From positions 1 to 5,048 of the forward strand of contig DFBM01000142.1 of assembly GCA_002366645.1 (NCBI GenBank): a stretch of DNA of 5,048 nt. The letters run 5' to 3'. The translations under genes were made by a program, and so were the position numbers. This document shows, piece after piece, positions 1 through 5,048 of the stretch. Within the stretch, counting starts at the first letter, position 1. Every line of letters starts with the position of its first letter. The notes under the pieces were generated by a model, which was not told the origin of the DNA, made no database searches, and saw only the letters and a program-made list of their open reading frames with translations. The DNA is from Rhodobacterales bacterium UBA3080. GTDB taxonomy: Bacteria; Pseudomonadota; Alphaproteobacteria; Rhodobacterales; Rhodobacteraceae.

Positions 1-34
1 CGTCGACAATCGGCACAAATCAAATGGGGGAATA

Positions 35-1132
35 ATGGCGGATTTAATCACAGACCGGATACTGGGCGAACTATCCCAGATTGCGGTCGAAGGTCTTAAC
101 GGAGACCTCGTGTCGCTTGGACTCGTGTCCGAAATCACTGAAACCGAAGGCAAGGTAATCTTCTCGATTACGGTGCCGGATGCATTCCGCGGGAACTTCG
201 ATCCGATCCGTGACGACGCGCAAGCGCGTGTCGAAGCGTTGGATGGCATTGAAACGGCGCTGATCGTGCTGACTGCTGCCGTCGATGCGCCGACTGCAGC
301 CGAGCAGCCTCCGCAGCTGAAAACTTCGAAACCTGTTGGCCGCGACATGCGCCCGATGGCGGGTGCTATTCCGGGCATTGGCGCGGTTCTGGCCGTTGCC
401 TCCGGTAAAGGTGGTGTGGGTAAATCGACCACTTCGGCCAACATCGCGCTGGCACTTGCATCACTTGGTTTGCGCGTTGGTTTGCTGGACGCCGATATCT
501 ACGGCCCTTCGATGCCGCGCCTGATGGGTGCGTCCGAGGGTCAGCTGGATATCGTTGGCGAAAAGATCATGCCTAAGATCGCGCATGGCATCAAAGTGAT
601 GTCGATGGGCTTCATGATGGAAGAGGACAATCCGGTTATCTGGCGTGGCCCGATGATTGTGTCTGCCCTGATGCAGATGGTCAACGAAGTGAACTGGGGC
701 ACGCTTGATGTGCTGGTTCTGGATATGCCTCCGGGAACGGGCGACGCGCAGTTGACTATGGCGCAGCAGGTTCCGCTGGCTGGCGCGGTTATCGTTTCGA
801 CGCCGCAGGATCTGGCGCTGATTGACGCGCGCAAGGGTCTGAAGATGTTCCAGAACGTTGATGTGCCGATCCTCGGTATTATCGAGAACATGAGCAACTT
901 CATCTGCCCGCATTGTGGCGAGACTTCCGACATCTTTGGTCATGGTGGCGCGAAAGACGAGGCGATCAAGCTCGGCGTACCGTTCCTTGGCGCGATCCCG
1001 TTGCATATGGATATCCGGAAACACTCGGACGAAGGCAACCCGACAGTGGTAGCCGATCCGAACGGACCGCACACCAAGATCTATAAAGCGATTGCGTTGA
1101 ATATTGCGACGCAGCTACGCGACGACGAATAA
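35..1132 (+). CDS. mrp: Mrp/NBP35 (ApbC)-family iron-sulfur cluster carrier ATPase
   Basis: P-loop ATPase of the Mrp/ApbC/NBP35 family, which in bacteria binds and passes on [4Fe-4S] clusters to apoproteins in the cytosol. Residues about 1-85 form the small N-terminal MIP18/DUF59-like domain. A Pro/Ala-rich linker follows, then the ATPase domain from about 115. The deviant Walker A GKGGVGKST (124-132) has the signature extra Lys125. Further motifs are LLDADIYGPS (150-159), WRGPM (203-207), LDMPPGTGD (229-237) and STPQDLALIDARKG (255-268). The bridging-cluster motif CPHC is at Cys291/Cys294, and these are the residues expected to hold the Fe-S cluster between two subunits. At 365 aa it is full length for the fused form. 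The ATG is preceded by a G-rich Shine-Dalgarno at 26-30. It converges on the transporter gene and shares a hairpin with it. It may serve Fe-S enzymes generally; a specific link to the adjacent sulfur genes is only inferred from proximity. Confidence 0.96.
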   Translation: MADLITDRILGELSQIAVEGLNGDLVSLGLVSEITETEGKVIFSITVPDAFRGNFDPIRDDAQARVEALDGIETALIVLTAAVDAPTAAEQPPQLKTSKPVGRDMRPMAGAIPGIGAVLAVASGKGGVGKSTTSANIALALASLGLRVGLLDADIYGPSMPRLMGASEGQLDIVGEKIMPKIAHGIKVMSMGFMMEEDNPVIWRGPMIVSALMQMVNEVNWGTLDVLVLDMPPGTGDAQLTMAQQVPLAGAVIVSTPQDLALIDARKGLKMFQNVDVPILGIIENMSNFICPHCGETSDIFGHGGAKDEAIKLGVPFLGAIPLHMDIRKHSDEGNPTVVADPNGPHTKIYKAIALNIATQLRDDE

Positions 1133-1136
1133 ATGC

Positions 1137-1166
1137 TTCGGCCCCTGCCTAACAGCAGGGGCCGAA
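1137..1166. terminator. bidirectional hairpin between convergent mrp and yeeE
   Basis: A perfect 12-bp inverted repeat (TTCGGCCCCTGC, 6-nt loop, GCAGGGGCCGAA) fills the 38-bp gap between two convergent stop codons, starting 4 nt after each stop. The stem is GC-rich and very stable. The downstream tract is only moderately T-rich on either strand (TGCTTT on +, AAGCATTTATT on -). Position and symmetry suggest a shared terminator for both genes; the weak U-tract is the only argument against efficient intrinsic termination. Confidence 0.8.
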
Positions 1167-1170
1167 TGCT

Positions 1171-2277
1171 TTAAGCTTCTTTCATCAACAGATATTCGAA
1201 GTATTTCATGCCGGCGATGCCGCCAAGCACGATAAATACGAACGTGATGTAAGACCCGAGCGCCATCGTAGATGCGCCCGAAACTGCCTGACCAACCGTA
1301 CAACCCAACGCTACAACGCCGCCGATACCCATTAGCGCTGCGCCGAATAGATTGCGGGTGGTGTCTTTGCTATCTGCAAAGGTTGCAATGTGGAATTTGC
1401 CTTGGCTAACCGCGCCAATAAACCCGCCGAGCAATGCGCCAAATGTCGTGACAACAGCGAAGCTCGGTGTTGCGTAAGCAGTGAAGCGCATCAGGTAGTC
1501 GAGTGTGTCACCCGATGGACGGACGTAAGTTAGCGATGCCAATTGCACCGGAACATCCGCGAAATCATCGATCGCGAGGCCGGTCAGGAACCAACCGGCA
1601 GTTACACATAGACCGATGCCAACACCGGCAACGATATGTACCGGCGAGCTGCGGAAGCCTTTGTCTTTGAAAACATACCCAAGGAATCCGAGCAATACGA
1701 CGGCCAAAGTGAGATAGTGGGCAACGCTGGTATCAAGACCGGTGAGCGCCGAGAGAATGTCACCGCTGCGCTGGGACTCCAGCCCGTAGTTGGCCAAATT
1801 AACCGTGGTTGGTTCAAATATCATGACACGTAGCGGACCGAGCAAGCCGCCAATTGTCATATATCCGAATATACCGACGACGATCAATACGACCAGTGAA
1901 CGTAAATCTCCACCACCCGCGCGAACCAGATTGCGGCTTGTGCAGCCTCCGGCGAAAACCATTCCGAAACCGAATATCAAGCCGCCGACGATGTTGCCAA
2001 GCCAGTTGAAGCTGGGTGTTAGATAAATTGAACCCGTCAGATCAGCGACGCCGAATGCTTCAATCGCGGTGGCACCAATGATCGCGGTTGCCGTGGCCAA
2101 AAGCCACGAACGGAACCGACGATAATCGCCGAAGTTCATGATGTCTGAAATCGACCCCATCGTACAAAAGTTGGTGCGAAAAACGATGTAACCGAAAACG
2201 ATTCCGATTAACAAACCACCAAACCCTACATATAGCCCGGGGGACTCTATGACTAATTCTCTTAATGCGTCGATCAT
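1171..2277 (-). CDS. YeeE/YedE-family (TsuA/SoxT1/PmpA-type) sulfur-compound transporter
   Basis: Polytopic inner-membrane protein of the YeeE/YedE (DUF395) family, whose characterised member TsuA imports thiosulfate by relay along conserved cysteines. At 368 aa it is the full-length fused form with two pseudo-symmetric halves, unlike the split PmpA/PmpB pairs. Hydrophobic segments are visible at about 15-34, 58-78, 92-112, 126-147, 187-203, 213-235, 269-291, 310-330 and 340-357. Cysteines lie in family-type motifs: RTNFCTMG (Cys38), FAGGCTSRN (Cys112), GLCVTAGW (Cys224) and ALGCTVGQ (Cys326). The GGCTSRN and GCTVGQ motifs occupy equivalent places in the two halves. The ATG has a good Shine-Dalgarno (GAGGGAAG, 8 nt or less away). 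It lies downstream of an ArsR-type repressor on the same strand but has its own predicted promoter and operator in the 154-bp gap. The substrate (thiosulfate, sulfane sulfur or polysulfide) cannot be read from the sequence. The regulator and TusA/DsrE neighbours argue for inward movement of reduced sulfur, as proposed for SoxT1-type transporters. Confidence 0.93.
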   Translation of the reverse strand: MIDALRELVIESPGLYVGFGGLLIGIVFGYIVFRTNFCTMGSISDIMNFGDYRRFRSWLLATATAIIGATAIEAFGVADLTGSIYLTPSFNWLGNIVGGLIFGFGMVFAGGCTSRNLVRAGGGDLRSLVVLIVVGIFGYMTIGGLLGPLRVMIFEPTTVNLANYGLESQRSGDILSALTGLDTSVAHYLTLAVVLLGFLGYVFKDKGFRSSPVHIVAGVGIGLCVTAGWFLTGLAIDDFADVPVQLASLTYVRPSGDTLDYLMRFTAYATPSFAVVTTFGALLGGFIGAVSQGKFHIATFADSKDTTRNLFGAALMGIGGVVALGCTVGQAVSGASTMALGSYITFVFIVLGGIAGMKYFEYLLMKEA

Positions 2278-2357
2278 AATACTTCCCTCTGTGTCTCAAC
2301 TTTCCCAAACTCTGCGATTTTATTCACATGTGTTTTGGGTGCCCGCAATCATACAAC

Positions 2358-2385
2358 ATCATATGCTGATATGATAGTCTGTCTA
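2358..2385 (-). promoter_or_regulatory. predicted yeeE promoter overlapped by an inverted-repeat operator
   Basis: On the minus strand a sigma70-like promoter reads TAGACA (2385-2380), a 16-bp spacer, then TATGAT (2363-2358); each hexamer matches consensus at five of six positions. A perfect inverted repeat, ATCATAT-N4-ATATGAT (2358-2375), covers the -10 box and part of the spacer, which suits an operator for a steric repressor. The expected transcript would start near 2351, giving a leader of about 73 nt before the yeeE ATG. The natural candidate regulator is the ArsR-family protein encoded just upstream. Both promoter and operator are predictions from pattern only. Confidence 0.6.
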
Positions 2386-2431
2386 TGCGAAGAGGGTTCG
2401 CTGGCGGTACAGCAACCGCAAAGTGTTGTTA

Positions 2432-2767
2432 TTAAACGGCCTTTGACAGGTCAGTATTTTCGCCTGCTGTAGGAACAATACAATATATCTCGTAAAGAGT
2501 GCCCAAAAGGCGTTCAGCCTCGGCGCTGGCAATCGAATAATAAATCGATTGCGCTTCGCGTCTCGTGGACACCAAGCCTTCGTAGCGCAGGATGGCGAGA
2601 TGCTGGGATAACGCTGATTGACCAAGGCCGACAAGCTTTTGCAACTCTTGAACCGAATGCTCGCCTTGCGCGAGATTGCACAGGATTAGAAGACGCCACT
2701 GGTTCGACATTACCCGCAAAAGACCGCTTACTTCAGCTGCTTTGCCTTCTAGTTCTGCTAGTTCCAT
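2432..2767 (-). CDS. ArsR/SmtB-family repressor, SqrR/BigR-like (thiol/persulfide-sensing type)
   Basis: Winged helix-turn-helix transcriptional repressor of 111 aa. The order is a dimerisation helix (about 1-20), the family motif MSNQWRLLILCNLAQGE (20-36), SVQELQKLVGLGQSALSQHLAILRYEGLV with the recognition helix (38-66), a beta-wing (RREAQSIYYSI, 69-79) and a C-terminal helix. Cys30 and Cys96 are the only cysteines. They are 66 residues apart, the spacing of Cys41/Cys107 in SqrR, where they form a polysulfide bridge that releases DNA. No ArsR-type ELCVCDL metal site is present. The frame stays open upstream to 2914, but that extension lacks family character and would start upstream of the predicted promoter, so ATG 2767 is chosen. 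TTG at 2779, four codons earlier, has a better-spaced AAAGGGA Shine-Dalgarno and is a real alternative. It lies between the transporter and the DsrE-TusA operon and probably represses itself and these neighbours in the absence of reactive sulfur (inference). Confidence 0.9.
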   Translation of the reverse strand: MELAELEGKAAEVSGLLRVMSNQWRLLILCNLAQGEHSVQELQKLVGLGQSALSQHLAILRYEGLVSTRREAQSIYYSIASAEAERLLGTLYEIYCIVPTAGENTDLSKAV

Positions 2768-2790
2768 GGCGTTGCTCAACTCAAAATCCC

Positions 2791-2834
2791 TTTGTATATG
2801 AAACCCATAATATACAAATTTGATAATTTTGCAA
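2791..2834 (-). promoter_or_regulatory. predicted arsR-type gene promoter with 28-bp autoregulatory inverted repeat
   Basis: A perfect inverted repeat with 9-bp arms (TTTGTATAT-N10-ATATACAAA, 2791-2818) lies 24 bp upstream of the repressor ATG. On the minus strand it overlaps a sigma70-like promoter: TTGCAA at 2834-2829, a 16-bp spacer, then TATTAT at 2812-2807. Transcription would begin near 2800, inside the repeat, so a bound dimer would block RNA polymerase. This is a typical arrangement for ArsR-family autorepression. The repeat itself is directly visible; its binding protein is inferred. Confidence 0.68.
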
Positions 2835-2896
2835 CCGTGAACACGCGGAAAACAACCATATGTTACCGACATAATCCCTTGTTTTCTTGACTCTCG

Positions 2897-2926
2897 TTGA
2901 ATTTTAGTATTCATTCATGCTAATAA
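2897..2926 (+). promoter_or_regulatory. predicted promoter of the dsrE-like/tusA operon
   Basis: A sigma70-like pair TTGAAT (2897-2902), 18-bp spacer, TAATAA (2921-2926) lies 37 bp upstream of the DsrE-like start codon. An alternative -35, TTGACT (2887-2892), has only poor -10 partners. A short inverted repeat, TGAAT-N6-ATTCA (2898-2913), overlaps the -35 region and could be an operator, but its arms are only 5 bp. The AT-rich stretch makes chance matches likely, so confidence is limited. Confidence 0.4.
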
Positions 2927-2963
2927 ACGAATTAACAATATAACCACTAGGGAGGAACCAGCC

Positions 2964-3470
2964 ATGCTGGACAATGCAAACGACGGAAGCAATTCCAAGA
3001 GCATGTCGATTATCGCGACCAAAGGTTCGCTGGACTGGGCTTATCCGCCGTTCATTCTGGGTACTACAGCAGCGGCTATGGACATGGAAGTTACTATGTT
3101 TTTCACATTCTACGGCCTTGAGTTGCTGAAGAAAGACATGAACTTGCAGATATCGACACTCGGCAACCCTGCTATGAAATTCCCTATGATGGGCATGCAT
3201 GTTGGTATGCCGAACATCGTTAGCGCGATTCCAGGTGTTGACGCTGGTGCATCCGCAATGATGAACAACCTGATGAAGAAAAAAGGTGTAGCGTCCATCG
3301 CTGACCTTCGCGAAGCAGCGATTGAATCCGACGTTCGTATGATTGCGTGTCAGATGACACTCGATCTATTCGAAATCAAAGATACCGACCTGATTGACGG
3401 TGTCGAAATTGGTGGCGCTGCTACTGCGATCGAAGTCGCTGGCAAATCCGACATCAACTACTTCATGTAA
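2964..3470 (+). CDS. DsrE/DsrF-like (DsrE3A-type) sulfurtransferase
   Basis: Cytoplasmic protein of the DsrE/F-like superfamily (DrsE_2/DsrE3 type), small sulfur carriers that exchange persulfide sulfur with TusA. After a polar N-terminal tail (1-13), the core opens with SIIATKGSLDWAYPPFILG (15-33). It then has AMDMEVTMFFTFYGLELLKK (38-57), a Met/Pro/Gly-rich loop (MKFPMMGMHVGMPN, 71-84), and the motif MIACQMTLDLF (126-136) carrying Cys129. Cys129 is the only cysteine and hence the presumed sulfur-binding residue. The C-terminus GVEIGGAATAIEVAGKSDINYFM is typical of the family. The 168-aa length is normal, and no membrane helix is evident, unlike DsrE2. The ATG has a strong Shine-Dalgarno, AGGGAGG (2949-2955), 8 nt upstream. 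It is followed 38 bp later by tusA in the same direction. It is divergent from the ArsR-type repressor, which suggests joint control. Assignment to the DsrE3A subgroup is from remembered motif style and context, not a tree. Confidence 0.85.
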   Translation: MLDNANDGSNSKSMSIIATKGSLDWAYPPFILGTTAAAMDMEVTMFFTFYGLELLKKDMNLQISTLGNPAMKFPMMGMHVGMPNIVSAIPGVDAGASAMMNNLMKKKGVASIADLREAAIESDVRMIACQMTLDLFEIKDTDLIDGVEIGGAATAIEVAGKSDINYFM

Positions 3471-3508
3471 TCCTGAATACTTAAACTAACGAAAGGTGCT
3501 ATTTCAAA

Positions 3509-3733
3509 ATGGCCGACCAAACACTAGACGCAAAAGGGTTGAACTGCCCACTTCCTATCATCAAAGCTAAAAAGGCGCTTAAAGGCATGACTCCGGGTCA
3601 GAGCCTCGCCATTGAATCCACTGATCCGGGTTCGGTTGCCGATTTCGCAGCTTTCTGCCGTCAAACTGGCAACGAGCTGGTAAGCTCCGACCAAGCTGGC
3701 GACGTTTACAATTTCGAGATCAAAAAAGTCTGA
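3509..3733 (+). CDS. tusA: TusA-family sulfur carrier protein
   Basis: Small cytoplasmic sulfur-carrier protein of the TusA/SirA/YedF family, complete at 74 aa. The N-terminal LDAKGLNCPLPIIKAKKAL carries the diagnostic CPxP motif at residues 13-16, and Cys13 is the persulfide-bearing residue. A second cysteine, Cys50, sits in the segment DFAAFCRQTGNEL. TusA members take sulfur from cysteine desulfurases, rhodaneses or DsrE proteins and hand it to tRNA thiolation, molybdopterin synthesis or, in sulfur oxidisers, to Dsr or sHdr enzymes. Position directly after a DsrE-like gene, next to a sulfur transporter and a persulfide-type repressor, favours the sulfur-oxidation role over the housekeeping tRNA role (inference). 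The start has a GAAAGG Shine-Dalgarno about 11 nt upstream. The gene is likely co-transcribed with the DsrE-like gene and ends 21 bp before a strong terminator. Confidence 0.94.
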   Translation: MADQTLDAKGLNCPLPIIKAKKALKGMTPGQSLAIESTDPGSVADFAAFCRQTGNELVSSDQAGDVYNFEIKKV

Positions 3734-3754
3734 TCCGATTGTAATCTAAAAAGG

Positions 3755-3782
3755 AACCCCGTCTTTTCAGGCGGGGTTTTTT
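3755..3782. terminator. bidirectional rho-independent terminator between tusA and the CobB-like gene
   Basis: The stem AACCCCG...CGGGGTT, extended by a U-G and two further pairs around a 4-nt loop, spans 3755-3778. It is followed by a run of six T on the plus strand (3777-3782), a classic intrinsic terminator for the dsrE-like/tusA operon. On the minus strand the same hairpin is followed by TTCCTTTTT, so it also suits the convergent gene. That gene's stop codon (3767-3769) lies inside the hairpin loop and stem. Confidence 0.92.
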
Positions 3783-5048
3783 CTTGCCTTGCAGCTAAGA
3801 ACATGGCGTAAGAACCGCTCCACCCACGGGTTCGAGGCGGTGTTTCGCATGTGGCAAAAGCCGGCCATCAGGTTATTGATCACGATACCATCGTGAGCAC
3901 CCGAAATTCCGGCTCCGCGCTTAACGTCGAATCCGAATTTGGTATCAGTGGGCAGGTTATCGACCTTGGCGTAATGGAATTCATGCGCTTTGATGACGCC
4001 GTCATTTATCTGCCAAGGACAATCCGCCGAAGCGCTAAGCTGGGTATGACCCCTACCCTGCGGACGCTCACACATCACCGCGTCACCCGGAATTACCCCG
4101 ACCATTTCCTGCGTCTCACCATGCCATTCAAGCGTTTGGCATAAATACATCAGCCCACCACATTCCGCATAGGCCGGAAGACCGTTTTGGATCGCGCTCT
4201 TTATGTCGGCACGCATGTCCGAGTTTGCCTGCAAGGCCTTCATAGACGTTTCAGGAAACCCGCCGCCTATGAACAATCCGTCAACATCCGGCAGCTGCGC
4301 GTCGTTGATCGTGTCAAAAAACACCAGTTCTGCGCCTGCGGATGTGAAGGCTTCAAAGTCGTCGGGATAGTAAAATCCGAAGGCTGTGTCTCTGGCGACG
4401 CCAATTCGTAGACCAGCCGCAAATTTTGAAGATTGAGGCGGTGCCGAATATTCCAGCGTCGGCGCTGTACTAGCGATCGCAATCAGAGCATCCAGATCAA
4501 TCGAGTCGGTCATACGTTGACCCAGCGTATCAATCAGCGTCTCGATCATTCCCGTTTCGGTCGGGGTGGTCAGACCAAGGTGACGCTCTCCGATTTCGAG
4601 GTCATCGCTTCGGCCAACTGCGCCCAGAACCGGAATATCGGTGTATTCTTCAACGGCCGCCCTAAGTTTGCCCTCATGGCGCGGACCGCCTGTCTTATTC
4701 AGGATTATTCCGGCGATATTTACGTCAGGATCAAACGCCTGATACCCCATCAACAGGGGTGCAATACCGCGCGTTGTGCCGGTCGTATCGACCACCAGAA
4801 CCACTGGGGATTTCACCAGTTTGGCCATCGCCGCGTTCGAGTCGGCACCGCGCAGATCTACACCGTCGTATAAACCTTTGTTACTTTCGATGACTGCGAT
4901 GTCCGCAGAATTTGACCGGCTACCAAGAAGGTTAAGGACTTCTTCCTCGTTCATTGTGTTGAAATCGAGGTTATAACACGGACGACCGCTGGCGCGCTCC
5001 AGCCACATCGGATCGATATAGTCCGGGCCTTTTTTAAAGGTCTGAACC
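3767..5048 (-). CDS. CobB/CbiA-family cobyrinate a,c-diamide synthase (possibly DsrN), 5'-truncated
   Basis: ATP- and glutamine-dependent amidotransferase that converts the a- and c-acetate side chains of a corrinoid or sirohydrochlorin-type ring to amides. The reading frame stays open to the window edge. The segment before the Met at 5008 encodes FKKGPDYIDP, a strongly conserved CbiA motif, so that Met is internal and the N-terminal P-loop lies beyond 5048. Counting from that Met, the synthetase domain shows GRPCYNLD (8-15), ESNKGLYDGVDL (41-52), VVDTTGTTRGIAPLLMGYQAFDP (72-94), IILNKTGG (101-108) and ERHLGL (141-146). The class I glutamine amidotransferase domain shows LFIGGGFPE (245-253), AYAECGGLMYL with nucleophile Cys283 (codon 4160-4162), EFHYAKVD (343-350) and CHMRN with catalytic His386 (codon 3851-3853). 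The NKGLYDG and TRGIAP blocks look closer to CfbB/DsrN-type enzymes than to aerobic CobB (from memory). With the sulfur neighbours, DsrN (siroheme amidation) is a serious alternative to a B12 role. Convergent with tusA; its stop lies inside the shared terminator. Confidence 0.9.
   Translation of the reverse strand, partial: VQTFKKGPDYIDPMWLERASGRPCYNLDFNTMNEEEVLNLLGSRSNSADIAVIESNKGLYDGVDLRGADSNAAMAKLVKSPVVLVVDTTGTTRGIAPLLMGYQAFDPDVNIAGIILNKTGGPRHEGKLRAAVEEYTDIPVLGAVGRSDDLEIGERHLGLTTPTETGMIETLIDTLGQRMTDSIDLDALIAIASTAPTLEYSAPPQSSKFAAGLRIGVARDTAFGFYYPDDFEAFTSAGAELVFFDTINDAQLPDVDGLFIGGGFPETSMKALQANSDMRADIKSAIQNGLPAYAECGGLMYLCQTLEWHGETQEMVGVIPGDAVMCERPQGRGHTQLSASADCPWQINDGVIKAHEFHYAKVDNLPTDTKFGFDVKRGAGISGAHDGIVINNLMAGFCHMRNTASNPWVERFLRHVLSCKARKNPA

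Noticed and set aside
461..1072. 203-aa minus-strand open frame inside mrp
   Set aside because: Arg/His-rich translation with no recognisable domain, antisense to a fully conserved Mrp coding sequence; a frame shadow.
2386..2420. Small hairpins after the repressor stop codon (GCGGT/ACCGC and GCGAA/TTCGC on the minus strand)
   Set aside because: 5-bp stems without a T-run; too weak to call a terminator, so read-through from the repressor gene into yeeE remains possible.
2383..2634. 83-aa minus-strand open frame overlapping the 3' end of the repressor
   Set aside because: Lies mostly over the conserved wing and C-terminal helix coding region in another frame, with no recognisable protein features.
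2859..2873. Inverted repeat TATGT-N5-ACATA between the divergent genes
   Set aside because: Arms are only 5 bp in AT-rich DNA and do not overlap either predicted promoter core, so a chance repeat cannot be excluded.
2768..2914. N-terminal extension of the repressor reading frame back to ATG 2914
   Set aside because: It would add 49 residues with no ArsR-family character, and it runs through the predicted promoter and the 28-bp palindrome. The start at 2767 (or TTG 2779) gives a normal family length.
4433..4873. 146-aa plus-strand open frame opposite the CobB-like gene
   Set aside because: Fully antisense to conserved CbiA motifs and with no family features or convincing Shine-Dalgarno; a shadow.

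Overview
This window looks like part of an alphaproteobacterial chromosome. The taxonomic guess rests on the alphaproteobacterial style of the Mrp and YeeE proteins and the moderate GC content, and it is not certain. It holds five complete genes and one truncated gene, nearly all tied to cytoplasmic sulfur or Fe-S/tetrapyrrole chemistry.

Layout: (1) 35-1132 (+) is an Mrp/ApbC Fe-S carrier ATPase. It converges on (2) 1171-2277 (-), a YeeE/YedE sulfur transporter, and a 12-bp perfect hairpin fills the gap between them. (3) Upstream of the transporter, 2432-2767 (-) is an ArsR-family repressor. Its two cysteines are spaced 66 residues apart, as in the persulfide sensor SqrR. (4) Diverging from the repressor are 2964-3470 (+), a DsrE-like sulfurtransferase, and 3509-3733 (+), TusA, probably one operon ending in a strong terminator. 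(5) Converging on tusA is a CobB/CbiA-family a,c-diamide synthase (3767 to the window edge, -), whose N-terminus lies outside the window. Its motifs and sulfur context leave open that it is DsrN, the siroheme-amidating enzyme found at the end of dsr operons.

How they may work together: the repressor sits between the transporter and the sulfur-relay pair. Perfect inverted repeats overlap the predicted -10 boxes of both the repressor's own promoter (9-bp arms) and the transporter's promoter (7-bp arms). A weaker 5-bp-arm repeat lies in the promoter of the DsrE/TusA operon. The simplest model is a reactive-sulfur-responsive module. Sulfane sulfur or persulfide oxidises the repressor's two cysteines, which derepresses sulfur import (YeeE) and the cytoplasmic relay (DsrE to TusA) that feeds an oxidation pathway encoded elsewhere, of dsr or sHdr type. 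The gene identities are well supported by sequence. The regulatory model and the dsr link are inference.
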